DNA of 64,000 nt from positions 186,001 to 250,000 of the forward strand of contig NZ_LT821239.1 in NCBI RefSeq assembly GCF_900169525.1, written 5' to 3'. How positions within the stretch are numbered: position 1 is the stretch's first letter; each line of letters starts with the position of its first letter. This document shows, one piece after another, positions 44,900 through 53,814 of the stretch. This stretch comes from Corynebacterium pacaense. GTDB taxonomy: Bacteria; Actinomycetota; Actinomycetes; Mycobacteriales; Mycobacteriaceae. Below the pieces are notes generated by a model that ran no database searches, was not told where the DNA came from, and was given only the letters and a program-made list of their open reading frames with translations. A program made the position numbers and the translations under genes.

Positions 44900-46114
44900 A
44901 TGAGTAACCGCAGAAACACCGTGATCGCATCCGCGATCGCCCTTGCCGTGGTGGGGGTGATCTTCGTGGCTCCGAGCGGTAGTACCGATGAACCGAACGG
45001 CGCTGATATCTCCTCGGGCAGCCACCGCTTGAACATCGTCGCCTATGCCGTTCCCAAGGTCGGTTTCGACCACATTATTCCGGCGTTCCGCGATACGGAG
45101 CAGGGTAGGGACGTCGGCTTCGCGCAGTCCTACGGCGCATCGGGCGATCAATCCCGCAAGGCTGTCCGGCGGGTACCCGCCGATATCGTCAACTTCTCCG
45201 TCGAACCGGACATCACCCGCCTGGTCAATGCCGGGCTGGTCGACGAGGACTGGAAGGATAACGTCCCCGAGGATGAGAGCGGGAAGTCAGTACCCTTCGG
45301 CTCCGTCGTCAGCTTTGTCACCAGGGAGGGCAACCCAAAGGGTTTGAACACCTGGGACGATCTGCTTGATTCCGACGTCGAGGTGATCAGTCCGAATCCC
45401 GCCAGCTCGGGCTCGGCGAAGTGGAACCTCCTGGCCCCCTACTCGGCCTGGTTCTTCCGGGACATCGCCGAACAGGAGGCCAGGGGAGAGGTGAGTTACG
45501 TCCATGCGCACGAGGTCGCGGAAGAGAAGCTCACCCAACTGGTCTCCAGTACCTTCAAGGTTCGCCCGAAGTCCGGGAGGGAGGCCACCTCCACCTTCGA
45601 GCAGGGTCAGGGTAATGTGCTGCTTTCCTATGAGAACGAGGCGATCCTCCTGGACCGCACGAGCGGGAACATCGACTATCTCAATCCACCGGAAACCTTT
45701 ACCATCGAGAACCCGGTGGCGGTGGTCAACACCTCGGAGAGCCTGCAGCAGGCAGAGGACTTCCGCGACTACCTCTTCACCGATGATGCGGAGCGGATCT
45801 GGGCATCACAGGGCTTCCGTACGGGTTCCGACCTGTTCAATCAGCAGGGCCAGACCCCGATCATCGATTCCCTGCCTGCGGATGAGCAGGCCGCCTTCAA
45901 ACCCTACGAGGTCACCTTCTCCATAGATCAGCTGGCGGATGCCTTCGCCAAGCTGGCCGCGGAGGACCCCGCGCTCGATGAGCTCCATGGCCTGTCCAAG
46001 GATGGGAAGCCACGCAAGGGGTGGGGCATCGTCGACGCCTTCCTGTTCAAGCGCGCTCAGCCCGGCAGTGGCGACACCGATGGCGTAATCACACAGATCT
46101 ATCAGGAGGTTTAA
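44900..46114 (+). CDS. sulfate ABC transporter substrate-binding protein
   Basis: A 404-residue periplasmic-type binding protein of the Sbp/CysP family. An N-terminal hydrophobic segment (about residues 8-25) without a lipobox Cys would anchor or export it. The sulfate-site regions are SYGASGDQSRKAV, DIVNFSVEPDITRL, ISPNPASSGSAKWNLL and VRPKSGREATSTFEQGQGNVLLSYENEA. The C-terminal 60 residues are longer than in enterobacterial Sbp. It heads the transporter operon, one base from cysT, behind a McbR-like operator. Confidence 0.92.
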   Translation: MSNRRNTVIASAIALAVVGVIFVAPSGSTDEPNGADISSGSHRLNIVAYAVPKVGFDHIIPAFRDTEQGRDVGFAQSYGASGDQSRKAVRRVPADIVNFSVEPDITRLVNAGLVDEDWKDNVPEDESGKSVPFGSVVSFVTREGNPKGLNTWDDLLDSDVEVISPNPASSGSAKWNLLAPYSAWFFRDIAEQEARGEVSYVHAHEVAEEKLTQLVSSTFKVRPKSGREATSTFEQGQGNVLLSYENEAILLDRTSGNIDYLNPPETFTIENPVAVVNTSESLQQAEDFRDYLFTDDAERIWASQGFRTGSDLFNQQGQTPIIDSLPADEQAAFKPYEVTFSIDQLADAFAKLAAEDPALDELHGLSKDGKPRKGWGIVDAFLFKRAQPGSGDTDGVITQIYQEV

Positions 46115-46115
46115 G

Positions 46116-46952
46116 ATGAGTACCTCAACTCTCTCCCGCCCCGCTCCGCGCGAGATCGCGGCCGCCGGGGGCGTCGGACGCCTCGGCGTGGGCGTCGTCA
46201 CGCTGTGGTTGTCCGTCATCGTCCTGCTGCCACTGGCGGCGCTGACCACGGAGGCCTTCTCGGCCGGCGGAATCGGCGGCTTCATCGATGCGGTCACCGC
46301 ACCGGGTGCCGTCGACGCCCTGCGCATCACGGTCGGCGTCTCCCTGGTCGTCGCCCTGATCAACGTCGTATTCGGAACCCTGATCGCCTGGGTGCTCGTC
46401 CGTGACAACTTCCCGGGCAAAGGCTTCATCAACGCCCTGATCGACCTCCCCTTCGCCCTGCCGACCATCGTCGCCTCGCTGGTGCTGCTCTCCCTCTACG
46501 GCCCCGACAGTCCGCTGGGCATCACCATCAACGCCACCCAACCGGCCCTGGTGCTGGCACTGACCTTCGTCACCCTGCCCTTCGTGGTCCGCGCGGTCCA
46601 ACCGGTTCTCATCGAGGTCGACCGTGATGTCGAAGAGGCCGCGGCGAGCCTGGGTGCGAACAACGCCACGATCTTCTTCCGGATCGTTCTTCCCGCATTG
46701 CTTCCCGCGCTGCTCTCCGGTGGTGGCCTGGCGTTCGCCCGTGCCATCGGCGAGTACGGCTCCGTGGTTCTGATCGGTGGAAACATCCCTGGTCAGACCC
46801 AGGTCGCGTCACAGTACATTCAGGAACAGATCGAATCCGACGTTCCCTCGGCGGCGGCGGCGGTCTCCGTGACGCTGCTTGCCATCACCTTCCTGGTGCT
46901 CTTCCTGCTCAGGATCATCTCACACCGCAGCGAATCAAAGGTGGAAAACTAA
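46116..46952 (+). CDS. cysT: sulfate ABC transporter permease CysT
   Basis: A 278-residue inner-membrane permease with six helices. The CysT/CysW EAA loop is EEAAASLGANNATIFFRIVLPALLPAL and ARAIGEYGSVVLIGGNIP is the CysT-specific region after it. It pairs with CysW. The stop overlaps the cysW ATG (TAATG). Confidence 0.94.
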   Translation: MSTSTLSRPAPREIAAAGGVGRLGVGVVTLWLSVIVLLPLAALTTEAFSAGGIGGFIDAVTAPGAVDALRITVGVSLVVALINVVFGTLIAWVLVRDNFPGKGFINALIDLPFALPTIVASLVLLSLYGPDSPLGITINATQPALVLALTFVTLPFVVRAVQPVLIEVDRDVEEAAASLGANNATIFFRIVLPALLPALLSGGGLAFARAIGEYGSVVLIGGNIPGQTQVASQYIQEQIESDVPSAAAAVSVTLLAITFLVLFLLRIISHRSESKVEN

Positions 46953-47764
46953 TGAAACTCTCCAGAGGCGCCACCCTCTCCCTGCGCAGCATAGCGCTGG
47001 CCTACCTGTTCATCCTGGTCATTATTCCTATCGGCGCCATCCTCTACCGCACATTTGAACACGGCCTTGGCACATTCTGGGAATGGATCACCACTCCCGC
47101 CGCCATCGCCGCCCTGCAGGTGTCCCTGATCATCGTGGCCATCACCGTGCCTCTCAATGTGATCTTCGGCATCGTGGTCTCACTCGCCCTGGTCCGCGGC
47201 AACTTCCCCGGGAAGGGAATCGTGCAGGCGATCGTGGATCTGCCCTTCGCGGTCTCCCCGGTGATCGTCGGCGTGTCCCTGATCCTGCTGTGGGGCCACG
47301 GTGGCTGGTTCTCCGGCGTGGAGAACCTCGGGTTCAAGGTGATCTTCGCACTTCCCGGAATGGTCCTCGCCACCATATTCGTGACCCTTCCCTTCATCGT
47401 GCGTGAGGTCGAACCGGTCCTCCGGGAGATCGGCACCGAGCAGGAGCAGGCCGCGGCCACTCTCGGCGCGTCCAACTGGCAGATCTTCTCCCGCATCACC
47501 CTCCCGTCGATCCGATGGGGACTGATCTACGGAATCGTGCTCACCGTCGCACGTGCACTCGGTGAGTTCGGCGCGGTGATCATGGTCGCATCGAACTTCG
47601 CCGGTGGGGGACAGACACTGACACTGCTGGTTCATTCACGCTACATCGACGACCACAATGAATTCGGCGCCTACGCGGCGGCGACCCTGCTCATGGGTGT
47701 GGCCGTGCTCGTGCTCGTGCTCATGACACTCATCCAAAAACGCCACACGGTTAACCCGGTTTAG
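46952..47764 (+). CDS. cysW: sulfate ABC transporter permease CysW
   Basis: A 270-residue permease with six helices, EAA loop [27 protein letters not shown] and the CysW region [19 protein letters not shown]. It forms the channel with CysT and uses CysA for energy. CysA starts 17 bases after its stop. Confidence 0.94.
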   Translation: MKLSRGATLSLRSIALAYLFILVIIPIGAILYRTFEHGLGTFWEWITTPAAIAALQVSLIIVAITVPLNVIFGIVVSLALVRGNFPGKGIVQAIVDLPFAVSPVIVGVSLILLWGHGGWFSGVENLGFKVIFALPGMVLATIFVTLPFIVREVEPVLREIGTEQEQAAATLGASNWQIFSRITLPSIRWGLIYGIVLTVARALGEFGAVIMVASNFAGGGQTLTLLVHSRYIDDHNEFGAYAAATLLMGVAVLVLVLMTLIQKRHTVNPV

Positions 47765-47781
47765 GGAAAAGGTTTAGAACA

Positions 47782-48804
47782 ATGAAGATCTCCATCCAGA
47801 ATGTGAACAAGAACTACGGCGATTTCGCCGCCCTCGATGATGTCTCACTCGACATCCGGGAAGGTTCCCTGACCGCGCTCCTCGGCCCCTCGGGCTCCGG
47901 AAAGTCCACCCTGCTGCGTTCCATAGCCGGCCTGGACCAGCCCGACACCGGCACCATCATCATCGATGACGCGGATGTCACCAACCTGACCCCGCAGCGT
48001 CGCGGTATCGGGTTCGTGTTCCAGCACTATGCCGCCTTCAAGCACCTCACCGTCCGGGAGAACGTGGGCTTCGGGCTGAAGATCCGGAAACGTCCGGCTG
48101 CGGAGATCACCGAGAAGGTCGATGAGCTGCTGGAGATCGTTGGTCTCGCCGGCTTCCATGAGCGCTACCCCAGTCAGCTCTCCGGCGGCCAGCGTCAGCG
48201 GTTGGCTCTGGCCCGGGCGCTCGCGGTCAATCCCAAGGTGCTGCTACTTGATGAGCCCTTCGGCGCCCTCGACGCCAAGGTCCGCGAGGATCTCCGCTCC
48301 TGGCTCAGGCGCCTGCACTCCGAGTTCAACATCACCACCGTCCTGGTCACCCACGATCAGGAGGAGGCCCTCGATGTCGCCGATCAGATCGTGGTCCTCA
48401 ACAAGGGCCGGATAGAGCAGGTGGGTTCACCCACCGAGCTCTACGACCATCCCGCCAACGACTTCGTCCTCTCCTTCCTCGGCCAGGTCTCCGCACTGGG
48501 CGGGAAGGTGGTTCGACCCCACGACATCCGCCTCGGCCGGACCCCGAACCTGGCCGCGCACCATGACGAGGTGGCGGAGACGGAGGTTATCAGCGCCACC
48601 GTTGACCGCGTGGTGTTCCTCGGCTTCGAGGTCCGCGTGGAACTCCACGAGACGGAGGCAGGAACCCCCTTCACGGCCGAAATCACCCGCGGAGATGCGC
48701 TGGCACTCGGACTGGAACCGGGGGAGCTCATCTACGCCAGGGCGACGCGCCCCGCGGCGCTTGTCGACGCCCAGCCCGACCATACCGCCACCGTCCGCGC
48801 ATAG
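47782..48804 (+). CDS. cysA: sulfate ABC transporter ATPase CysA
   Basis: A 340-residue ATPase. Walker A is GPSGSGKST, the signature [15 protein letters not shown], Walker [16 protein letters not shown], switch [14 protein letters not shown]-like regulatory domain follows from about residue 240 ([13 protein letters not shown]). The last codons include Leu-Val-Asp-Ala written as an exact copy of the dispersed 12-mer (48759-48770). A large hairpin follows the stop. Confidence 0.94.
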   Translation: MKISIQNVNKNYGDFAALDDVSLDIREGSLTALLGPSGSGKSTLLRSIAGLDQPDTGTIIIDDADVTNLTPQRRGIGFVFQHYAAFKHLTVRENVGFGLKIRKRPAAEITEKVDELLEIVGLAGFHERYPSQLSGGQRQRLALARALAVNPKVLLLDEPFGALDAKVREDLRSWLRRLHSEFNITTVLVTHDQEEALDVADQIVVLNKGRIEQVGSPTELYDHPANDFVLSFLGQVSALGGKVVRPHDIRLGRTPNLAAHHDEVAETEVISATVDRVVFLGFEVRVELHETEAGTPFTAEITRGDALALGLEPGELIYARATRPAALVDAQPDHTATVRA

Positions 48805-48815
48805 GATCACACCAC

Positions 48816-48859
48816 CGATAAGGAGCTCGGCACCACAGGTGGTGCCGAGCTCCTTATCG
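48816..48859. terminator. 21-bp perfect hairpin after cysA
   Basis: Two 21-base arms (48816-48836 beginning CGATAAGGAGCTCGG, and exact complement 48839-48859) are separated by only AG. There is no T run behind it on either strand. Probably terminates the sulfate operon or protects its 3' end. Confidence 0.7.
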
Positions 48860-48969
48860 CATACCCACGACGGAAGAAGGAGTGGTTCCACCGCGAGGAC
48901 ATGCACACGGAAATCCCCCAACGTTGCGCCACTCCAGCCGGAGCGGTGGGACGTTGAAGGATCAGCCGG

Positions 48970-49254
48970 TTATCGCGCGGTGAAGGTCAGGCATTCAACC
49001 CCCGCATCCGAGCGGGCGAACCGGACGCCGGTGGCGGTGCACTCCAGATCCATGTTGTGGGCGCACGAGGCCCGTTGACAGGCACCGACCTGCGCGTTGA
49101 CCTGGGGCATTCCAGCCTTGATATCGCGCGGGATGTAGGTGCCGCACTCCGAGGCGGTGTTGACGGTTACCGCGTAGGCGCGGCACCCGTCGAGGTTGTA
49201 GGCGCAGTCGCTGACGGCGCAAGCGGACACTTTGGGCATGATCGGGGCGGTCAT
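48970..49254 (-). CDS. DUF1540 small cysteine-rich protein
   Basis: A 94-residue protein with two DUF1540 motifs: CAVSDCAYNLDGCRAYAV near the N-terminus and CQRASCAHNMDLECTATGV near the C-terminus, plus a Cys in each tail (ECGTY, ECLTF). Such motifs probably bind zinc or iron. The start is ATG 49254 with AAGGA close before it. A clear promoter is present: TTATCT, 17 bases, TAGAAT (minus strand, 49314-49286). No link to the sulfur genes is visible beyond adjacency. Confidence 0.8.
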   Translation of the reverse strand: MTAPIMPKVSACAVSDCAYNLDGCRAYAVTVNTASECGTYIPRDIKAGMPQVNAQVGACQRASCAHNMDLECTATGVRFARSDAGVECLTFTAR

Positions 49255-49452
49255 TTTCCTTCTCCTTCTTTTGGGGTCTGACCTCATTCTAAGCCGATCA
49301 CGCCCGCGAGATAAGGACATGTGACACACTCAATTTTGCTACACTAGCGTCGCAGAAATGGCGCTGACCTGCGTATTCAGGAAGCCCTACCCTAACATGG
49401 GCCGCCGTCGGATGACGCGGGGCCGGCGCCGGGACGGCGCGGGAAAGCATGA

Positions 49453-49468
49453 TGTTTCACGTGAAACA
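49453..49468. other. parS site 4
   Basis: Perfect TGTTTCACGTGAAACA ending two bases before the stop codon of the FAD-binding protein gene, at the 3' end of the nine-gene sulfur operon. Confidence 0.93.
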
Positions 49469-49470
49469 TC

Positions 49471-51378
49471 TCAATCTGGATGCCGGCTCGACGTTGCCAG
49501 ACGGACCCCGGGACCCGGCGTTCCGGCCAGTCCGAGCAGGCGCCGGGCAAGCTGATCCGCCCTCTGGAAGCCCCGGGAGTTGGTGCCGGGCCTGGAGAAG
49601 GGGGCTTCACTGCCGCCGCCGGAAACCATGGGCCCGAGAAGATAGCGGGAGGTGTGGACAGTGCCGTCCGCACGCAGCGGCCTGCCCACGGTATCCACCA
49701 CGAACTTGCCACGCACCGGCCCCCCAGGTGACTCCACCGTGACTTCACCGTCCCCGAGGAGGCGCTGGAGCAGCTCATCGTCAACAGCGGATGCCGCATC
49801 ATCGGCGAGATAGGCGTCAATGAGGGCCGTTGCGTGGATGACGTCCCCGGGGAGCGCGGGGGAGGAGGCGGTGAACAGACCGTCCTCGATACCGACGCTG
49901 AGATCCGGGCCGAGGAAACGGAGCACACCGGCGCGGTGCAGTGCCAGCAACTGCTCGAGGCGAACCGGGGGTGGCCCACTGGCGATATAGGAGAACAGTC
50001 GGTGCAGTGAGCGGTCGATGTTCTCGCGAAGATCGATGAGACTGAAGCGCCCCTGCCCGGCCAGTTCATGGACCCGGAAATAGACCCGCAACAGAGTGAA
50101 GAACACGGCCTGATCCATGCTGTAGCGCGGATCTGCGGCGCGCTCGATGCGCGAGGAGATCACCGCACCGACACTCTCCTCCAGCGCAGCCCTACCGGAA
50201 AACACCAGACCGTCGAGCGGACGGTTGAGCCGATCGAAGCTGAAGCGGTCCGCGGGGTGGGGAACCGCCGCAGCGACGTAATCCGCGATCGATTCGGCAC
50301 CACCTCCGAGCGGGGCGGGCAGAATCCGATGCAGCTGCGCCGAGAACTCCTCCCACGGAACCCTGATTCGGGACGGATCCGTCCGTGCCAACTGCGAATA
50401 GTGGGCGTACTCGAGGTTCCACGTCAACAGCGGCAGCAGGTGCTCATGGTACCCGAGTAGCCCGTCACCGAAGGCGGAAAGCGAATGATCATCGAGGTAG
50501 AGCGGAGGATCGGAGAGCACGGGAACCGAATAGGCGATCTTGGGCAGCAGCGGAACACCCCTGCCGGAACCGACCCAGATCTCGGGCTCATCACCGCTTG
50601 CCACATACTCCAGCCCCGGTCCGGATCCGATGTAGTATCCACCCCGACCCTCGGTCAGCAGAACCATGGCATCGATGAAGGCGAGGCCGAAGCCGCGCAC
50701 GATCACCGGCCGGGAGGAGGGCACGACGGAGAGGTCCTGGTCCGCGGTGAAGCCCGGCGGAACATAGGACAGGCCCTCCGTCGCGGCCAGCGAGGCCAGT
50801 GCGGAGGACTCCGCGGAGGGAAGGACATCGAGGTGCCCCTGGGCGAGCACCACCTGCGCCGCGGTGACAACGCCACCGTCGGACAAGCGGATCACCTGCT
50901 CGGCATCGACATCAATGACCTCGAGCGCACGCGCGGTGAGGATTTGCACGCGGATCGGCTGCGGAAGATGCTCGAGCCGGTTCACCGCCTCGCGGAACGC
51001 CCAGTCGAGGTAGAGGGACTGGATCCGTCTGGAAGCGAAGCTCCGTCCGCTGAACCCCTCCAGCTCTGCGCCGAGGCCGGCCCCGAGCACCGTCGTGCGA
51101 CCCGGACCCAGCACCCATTCCTCGAGTGTCGGCCCGGGGATAACCCGTCCCTCCATCTCCACCGACTCATCGGCGAAGATGGAGACGTCCTGCGCCATCG
51201 AGTTCATCCACAGTAGCCCCGACTGCCGCCTGCGCCAGATCCTGCCACTGCCTGCCGGAAAGGGGTCGATCACGTGGATCTCACGCAGGCGCCGATCACT
51301 GTCTGCGACACTAGCGGCAAGTCGAAGCAGGATTCCCGTTGTGCGTGGCCCACCGCCCACGAAGGCGATGCTGCTCAT
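49471..51378 (-). CDS. FAD/NAD(P)-binding protein
   Basis: A 635-residue protein with an N-terminal dinucleotide fold (SSIAFVGGGPRTTGILLRL) of the FAD-NAD(P)-binding family (PF13454 type) and the later ATGHLxVLP-like segment VVLAQGHLDVLPS. Relatives include amine and sulfur oxygenases and uncharacterised proteins of natural-product clusters. Here it is the last gene of the sulfur operon, overlapping the preceding monooxygenase stop (ATGA). It might supply reduced flavin or oxidise an intermediate; no separate flavin reductase gene is seen in the island. Confidence 0.8.
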   Translation of the reverse strand: MSSIAFVGGGPRTTGILLRLAASVADSDRRLREIHVIDPFPAGSGRIWRRRQSGLLWMNSMAQDVSIFADESVEMEGRVIPGPTLEEWVLGPGRTTVLGAGLGAELEGFSGRSFASRRIQSLYLDWAFREAVNRLEHLPQPIRVQILTARALEVIDVDAEQVIRLSDGGVVTAAQVVLAQGHLDVLPSAESSALASLAATEGLSYVPPGFTADQDLSVVPSSRPVIVRGFGLAFIDAMVLLTEGRGGYYIGSGPGLEYVASGDEPEIWVGSGRGVPLLPKIAYSVPVLSDPPLYLDDHSLSAFGDGLLGYHEHLLPLLTWNLEYAHYSQLARTDPSRIRVPWEEFSAQLHRILPAPLGGGAESIADYVAAAVPHPADRFSFDRLNRPLDGLVFSGRAALEESVGAVISSRIERAADPRYSMDQAVFFTLLRVYFRVHELAGQGRFSLIDLRENIDRSLHRLFSYIASGPPPVRLEQLLALHRAGVLRFLGPDLSVGIEDGLFTASSPALPGDVIHATALIDAYLADDAASAVDDELLQRLLGDGEVTVESPGGPVRGKFVVDTVGRPLRADGTVHTSRYLLGPMVSGGGSEAPFSRPGTNSRGFQRADQLARRLLGLAGTPGPGVRLATSSRHPD

Positions 51379-52358
51379 GGTGCCGCGAACTGATTGACGG
51401 CCTCAGGCAGGCCGAGCCGGGATCGGAGATCGGTGCTTTGGCGGTGTATCCCGTAGCGCCCCGCACTGTCCACGACCTCCGCGACAATTGTGTCCACATC
51501 CGTGCGCAGCGCCCCGGGGCGCAGGTGGAGTCCTTCGGTGCCGGCGTCGATAAGCTCCTCCGCGGTGGTCCGCAGCCAGGCCGCGGCACCGGATTCGGGG
51601 ATCGCTAGACTAGGGATGATCAGGGCGCTCCTGCCCGCCAGCTCCGCGCGGGTGGCGCCGATGGAATCCAGTGCCTCATCGACCGAGGAGGCGGGCAGGA
51701 TGATCACATCGGCGACGGCCAGCGCCGCGTGCCGGGAATCCGCGTCGGTGACGGTGATGAACACCGGGGGATGCCCCTGCGGGGGACGCGGCACAATCGA
51801 GGGCCCCTTGACCGTATAGGGCTGGGCGATACTGTCCGTGAGCACAGCATCGATATAGTGCACCTTCTCCCGGTCGAGGAAGCGACCGCTCCTGGCATCG
51901 CGGATCTCCGCATCGTCCTCCCAGGAATCCCAGAGTGCACGGACGAGCCCGGCCACCTGGATGCTCTCTGCCCATGCCAGAGTCGGACTCGCTGCCTCTC
52001 GACGCCCGAAGGCCGCCGCCTCCTCCGTCGTCAGGGAGGGCGCCACCGCCCAGCCCGCACGGGCGCGGCCCGAGTAGTCGAGGGTGGCGGTGGCGGTGGC
52101 GACATGGAACGGTTCGGTGTGCGTGGTGGTCACGGTGGGCACCAACCCGATCTGACGGGTCCGGGTGGAAATGAAGGATGCGCTGAGCAGCGCATCGAAG
52201 GTCGCACCGTGGAAATTATCGTCAAGGGTGACGAAATCGAAGCCACCGGAGTCCAGTGTGCGCGCGGCACCGACCTGGGTTTCCAGAACCTCAGAGACCG
52301 GTACCTCAGGGGTCGGATCAAGTGCGACACCGAGGATGAAGGAGGTTGGGGTGCTCAT
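51375..52358 (-). CDS. luciferase-like flavin-dependent monooxygenase (LLM) 3
   Basis: A 327-residue LLM-class protein: TIM-barrel with FDFVTLDDNF, TRTRQIGLVPTVTTTHTEPFHVATATATLDYSGRARAGW and HPPVFITVTDADSRHAALAVADVII. Relatives oxidise sulfonates, sulfones or thioesters using FMNH2. It is shorter than the neighbouring enzymes. Both ends overlap neighbours by four bases. The frame continues upstream, but ATG 52358 overlaps the previous stop. Confidence 0.85.
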   Translation of the reverse strand: MSTPTSFILGVALDPTPEVPVSEVLETQVGAARTLDSGGFDFVTLDDNFHGATFDALLSASFISTRTRQIGLVPTVTTTHTEPFHVATATATLDYSGRARAGWAVAPSLTTEEAAAFGRREAASPTLAWAESIQVAGLVRALWDSWEDDAEIRDARSGRFLDREKVHYIDAVLTDSIAQPYTVKGPSIVPRPPQGHPPVFITVTDADSRHAALAVADVIILPASSVDEALDSIGATRAELAGRSALIIPSLAIPESGAAAWLRTTAEELIDAGTEGLHLRPGALRTDVDTIVAEVVDSAGRYGIHRQSTDLRSRLGLPEAVNQFAAP

Positions 52359-53698
52359 GACAGTGCGCTCACTTTCGAATCGGTGTGCCGGTACCGTGCC
52401 CACTGCGCGGCGGGGCGGTGGGGCGGGAGGCCGAGGTTCTCCCGCAGTGTGATGCCCGGGTAGTCGCTGCGGTAGACACCGCGATCCTGCAGTTCCGGAA
52501 CGACGCGCTCAACAAACTCATCGAGCCCACCCGGGGTGACGGAGGGAACCAGAATGAAACCGTCCGCGGCGCGCTGCTGGACGAACTCACTGAGCTGCCC
52601 GGCTACCGCACCATGGGTACCCACGAAACTCGTCCGGGCACTGACCTCGATGACCAGCTCCCTGATGGACAGGTTCCTCTCCTGTGCCAGGCTCCGCCAG
52701 TGATCGGCGACAACCCGGGGATCCCTGACGTGGCGCACCCTGCCACGGGTGATGGAGGCGCCGTCGGTGTCCGGCTCCACGGTGGGCAGCGGCCCGTCGG
52801 GATCGTAGCCGGTCAGATCCCGGCCCCACACCTGCTCGAGGAAGGCGATCGCACCGGGCCCGCTGACCTGCTGGCGGTGGATCTCCGCGGCCCTTTCGCG
52901 CGCATCCGCCTCGGAGTCACCCAGCACCACGGTGACGCCGGGGAAGATCTTCAGATCATCCTCTCCGCGGCCGTAGGCGGCGAGGCGGCGTTTCACATCA
53001 CGGTAGAAGGCCGTGCCCTCCTCGAGGGAACCGTGTCTGGTGAAGATGACATCGGCGGATCCCGCCGCGAACTCCCTGCCCTGATCCGAATCTCCGGCCT
53101 GCAGGACCACGGGATGTCCCTGGGGCGGGGTGGGGACGGGGAAGCGGGTGCCCACCTCGAAGAACGGGGAGATGTGCTCCACGATCTCTGAGGGATCGGC
53201 ATCCCAGAACCGACGGGAGAGGTGAATGAAATCCTCCGCGCGGTGATAGCGGTCCGCGTACTCGAGATAGCCACCGCGTCGGAAGTTCTCTCCGGTGAAG
53301 GCATCGGGAGAGGTGACCACGTTCCACGCGGCCCGCCCCCCGGAGAGATGATCGAGGGTGGCCAACTGTCTGGCGAGCTCGAAGGGTTCGTTGTAGGTGG
53401 TGCTCAGGGTGCCAGCCAGACCGATGTTGTCGGTGACACCGGCGAGGGCCGAGAGCACCGCGAGGGTGTTCGGTCGCCCCGCCACGTCCAGATCGAAGAT
53501 CTTCCCCTTGTGCTCGCGCAGTCGCAGCCCCTCGGCGAGAAAGAAGAAGTCGAAGAACCCCCGCTCGGCGGTTCGTGCCAGATGCTCGAAGGAGGAGAAC
53601 TCGATATGGCTGCCGGAATCCGGATCGGACCAGATGGTGGTGTTGTTGACACCGGGGAAGTGTGCGGCAAGATGCACCTGCCGGTTGTGCTGAGTCAT
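52355..53698 (-). CDS. LLM monooxygenase 2 (NtaA/SnaA/DszA family)
   Basis: A 447-residue FMNH2-dependent monooxygenase of the nitrilotriacetate/pristinamycin/dibenzothiophene-sulfone group. Marks are GFFDFFFLAEGL, GLAGTLSTTYNEPFELARQLATLDHLSGGRAAWNVVTS, ENFRRGGYLEYADRYHRAEDFI, VLQAGDSDQGREFAA and the C-terminal DGFILVPSVTPGGLDEFVERVVPELQDRG. In a sulfur-controlled operon a desulfurising role on an organosulfur compound is likely. ATG 53698 has AAGGAAG upstream and overlaps the stop of the 39-codon gene. Confidence 0.9.
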   Translation of the reverse strand: MTQHNRQVHLAAHFPGVNNTTIWSDPDSGSHIEFSSFEHLARTAERGFFDFFFLAEGLRLREHKGKIFDLDVAGRPNTLAVLSALAGVTDNIGLAGTLSTTYNEPFELARQLATLDHLSGGRAAWNVVTSPDAFTGENFRRGGYLEYADRYHRAEDFIHLSRRFWDADPSEIVEHISPFFEVGTRFPVPTPPQGHPVVLQAGDSDQGREFAAGSADVIFTRHGSLEEGTAFYRDVKRRLAAYGRGEDDLKIFPGVTVVLGDSEADARERAAEIHRQQVSGPGAIAFLEQVWGRDLTGYDPDGPLPTVEPDTDGASITRGRVRHVRDPRVVADHWRSLAQERNLSIRELVIEVSARTSFVGTHGAVAGQLSEFVQQRAADGFILVPSVTPGGLDEFVERVVPELQDRGVYRSDYPGITLRENLGLPPHRPAAQWARYRHTDSKVSALS

Positions 53699-53814
53699 TG
53701 TTGCTCTTCCTTGCTGAATTCTGTGATTTCCTCCAGTGCGTGCAGGTAGCTGACTGCACTCAATCCGCAGAGTGCCCCGAGGAACCGGAAGCACTGGAGC
53801 TCGGCGGTGGTCAT
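53695..53814 (-). CDS. 39-residue small protein, coupled at both ends
   Basis: ATG 53814 opens a 40-codon frame whose start overlaps the stop of the binding-protein gene (ATGA) and whose stop overlaps the LLM-2 start (ATGA). The product begins MTTAELQCFRFLGALCGLSAV and ends with an acidic tail (EEITEFSKEEQQ). The middle is hydrophobic, with two cysteines eight residues apart (positions 8 and 16). The frame exactly fills the gap between two genes, which argues for real translation. Too short for ordinary gene finders. I recognise no family. Confidence 0.6.
   Translation of the reverse strand: MTTAELQCFRFLGALCGLSAVSYLHALEEITEFSKEEQQ

Noticed and set aside
49358..49555. 65-codon plus-strand frame after a TACACT box (49340-49345)
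   Set aside because: Twelve bases from box to ATG is too long for the leaderless pattern, the product is Arg-rich, it reads through parS site 4 and is antisense to the FAD gene.
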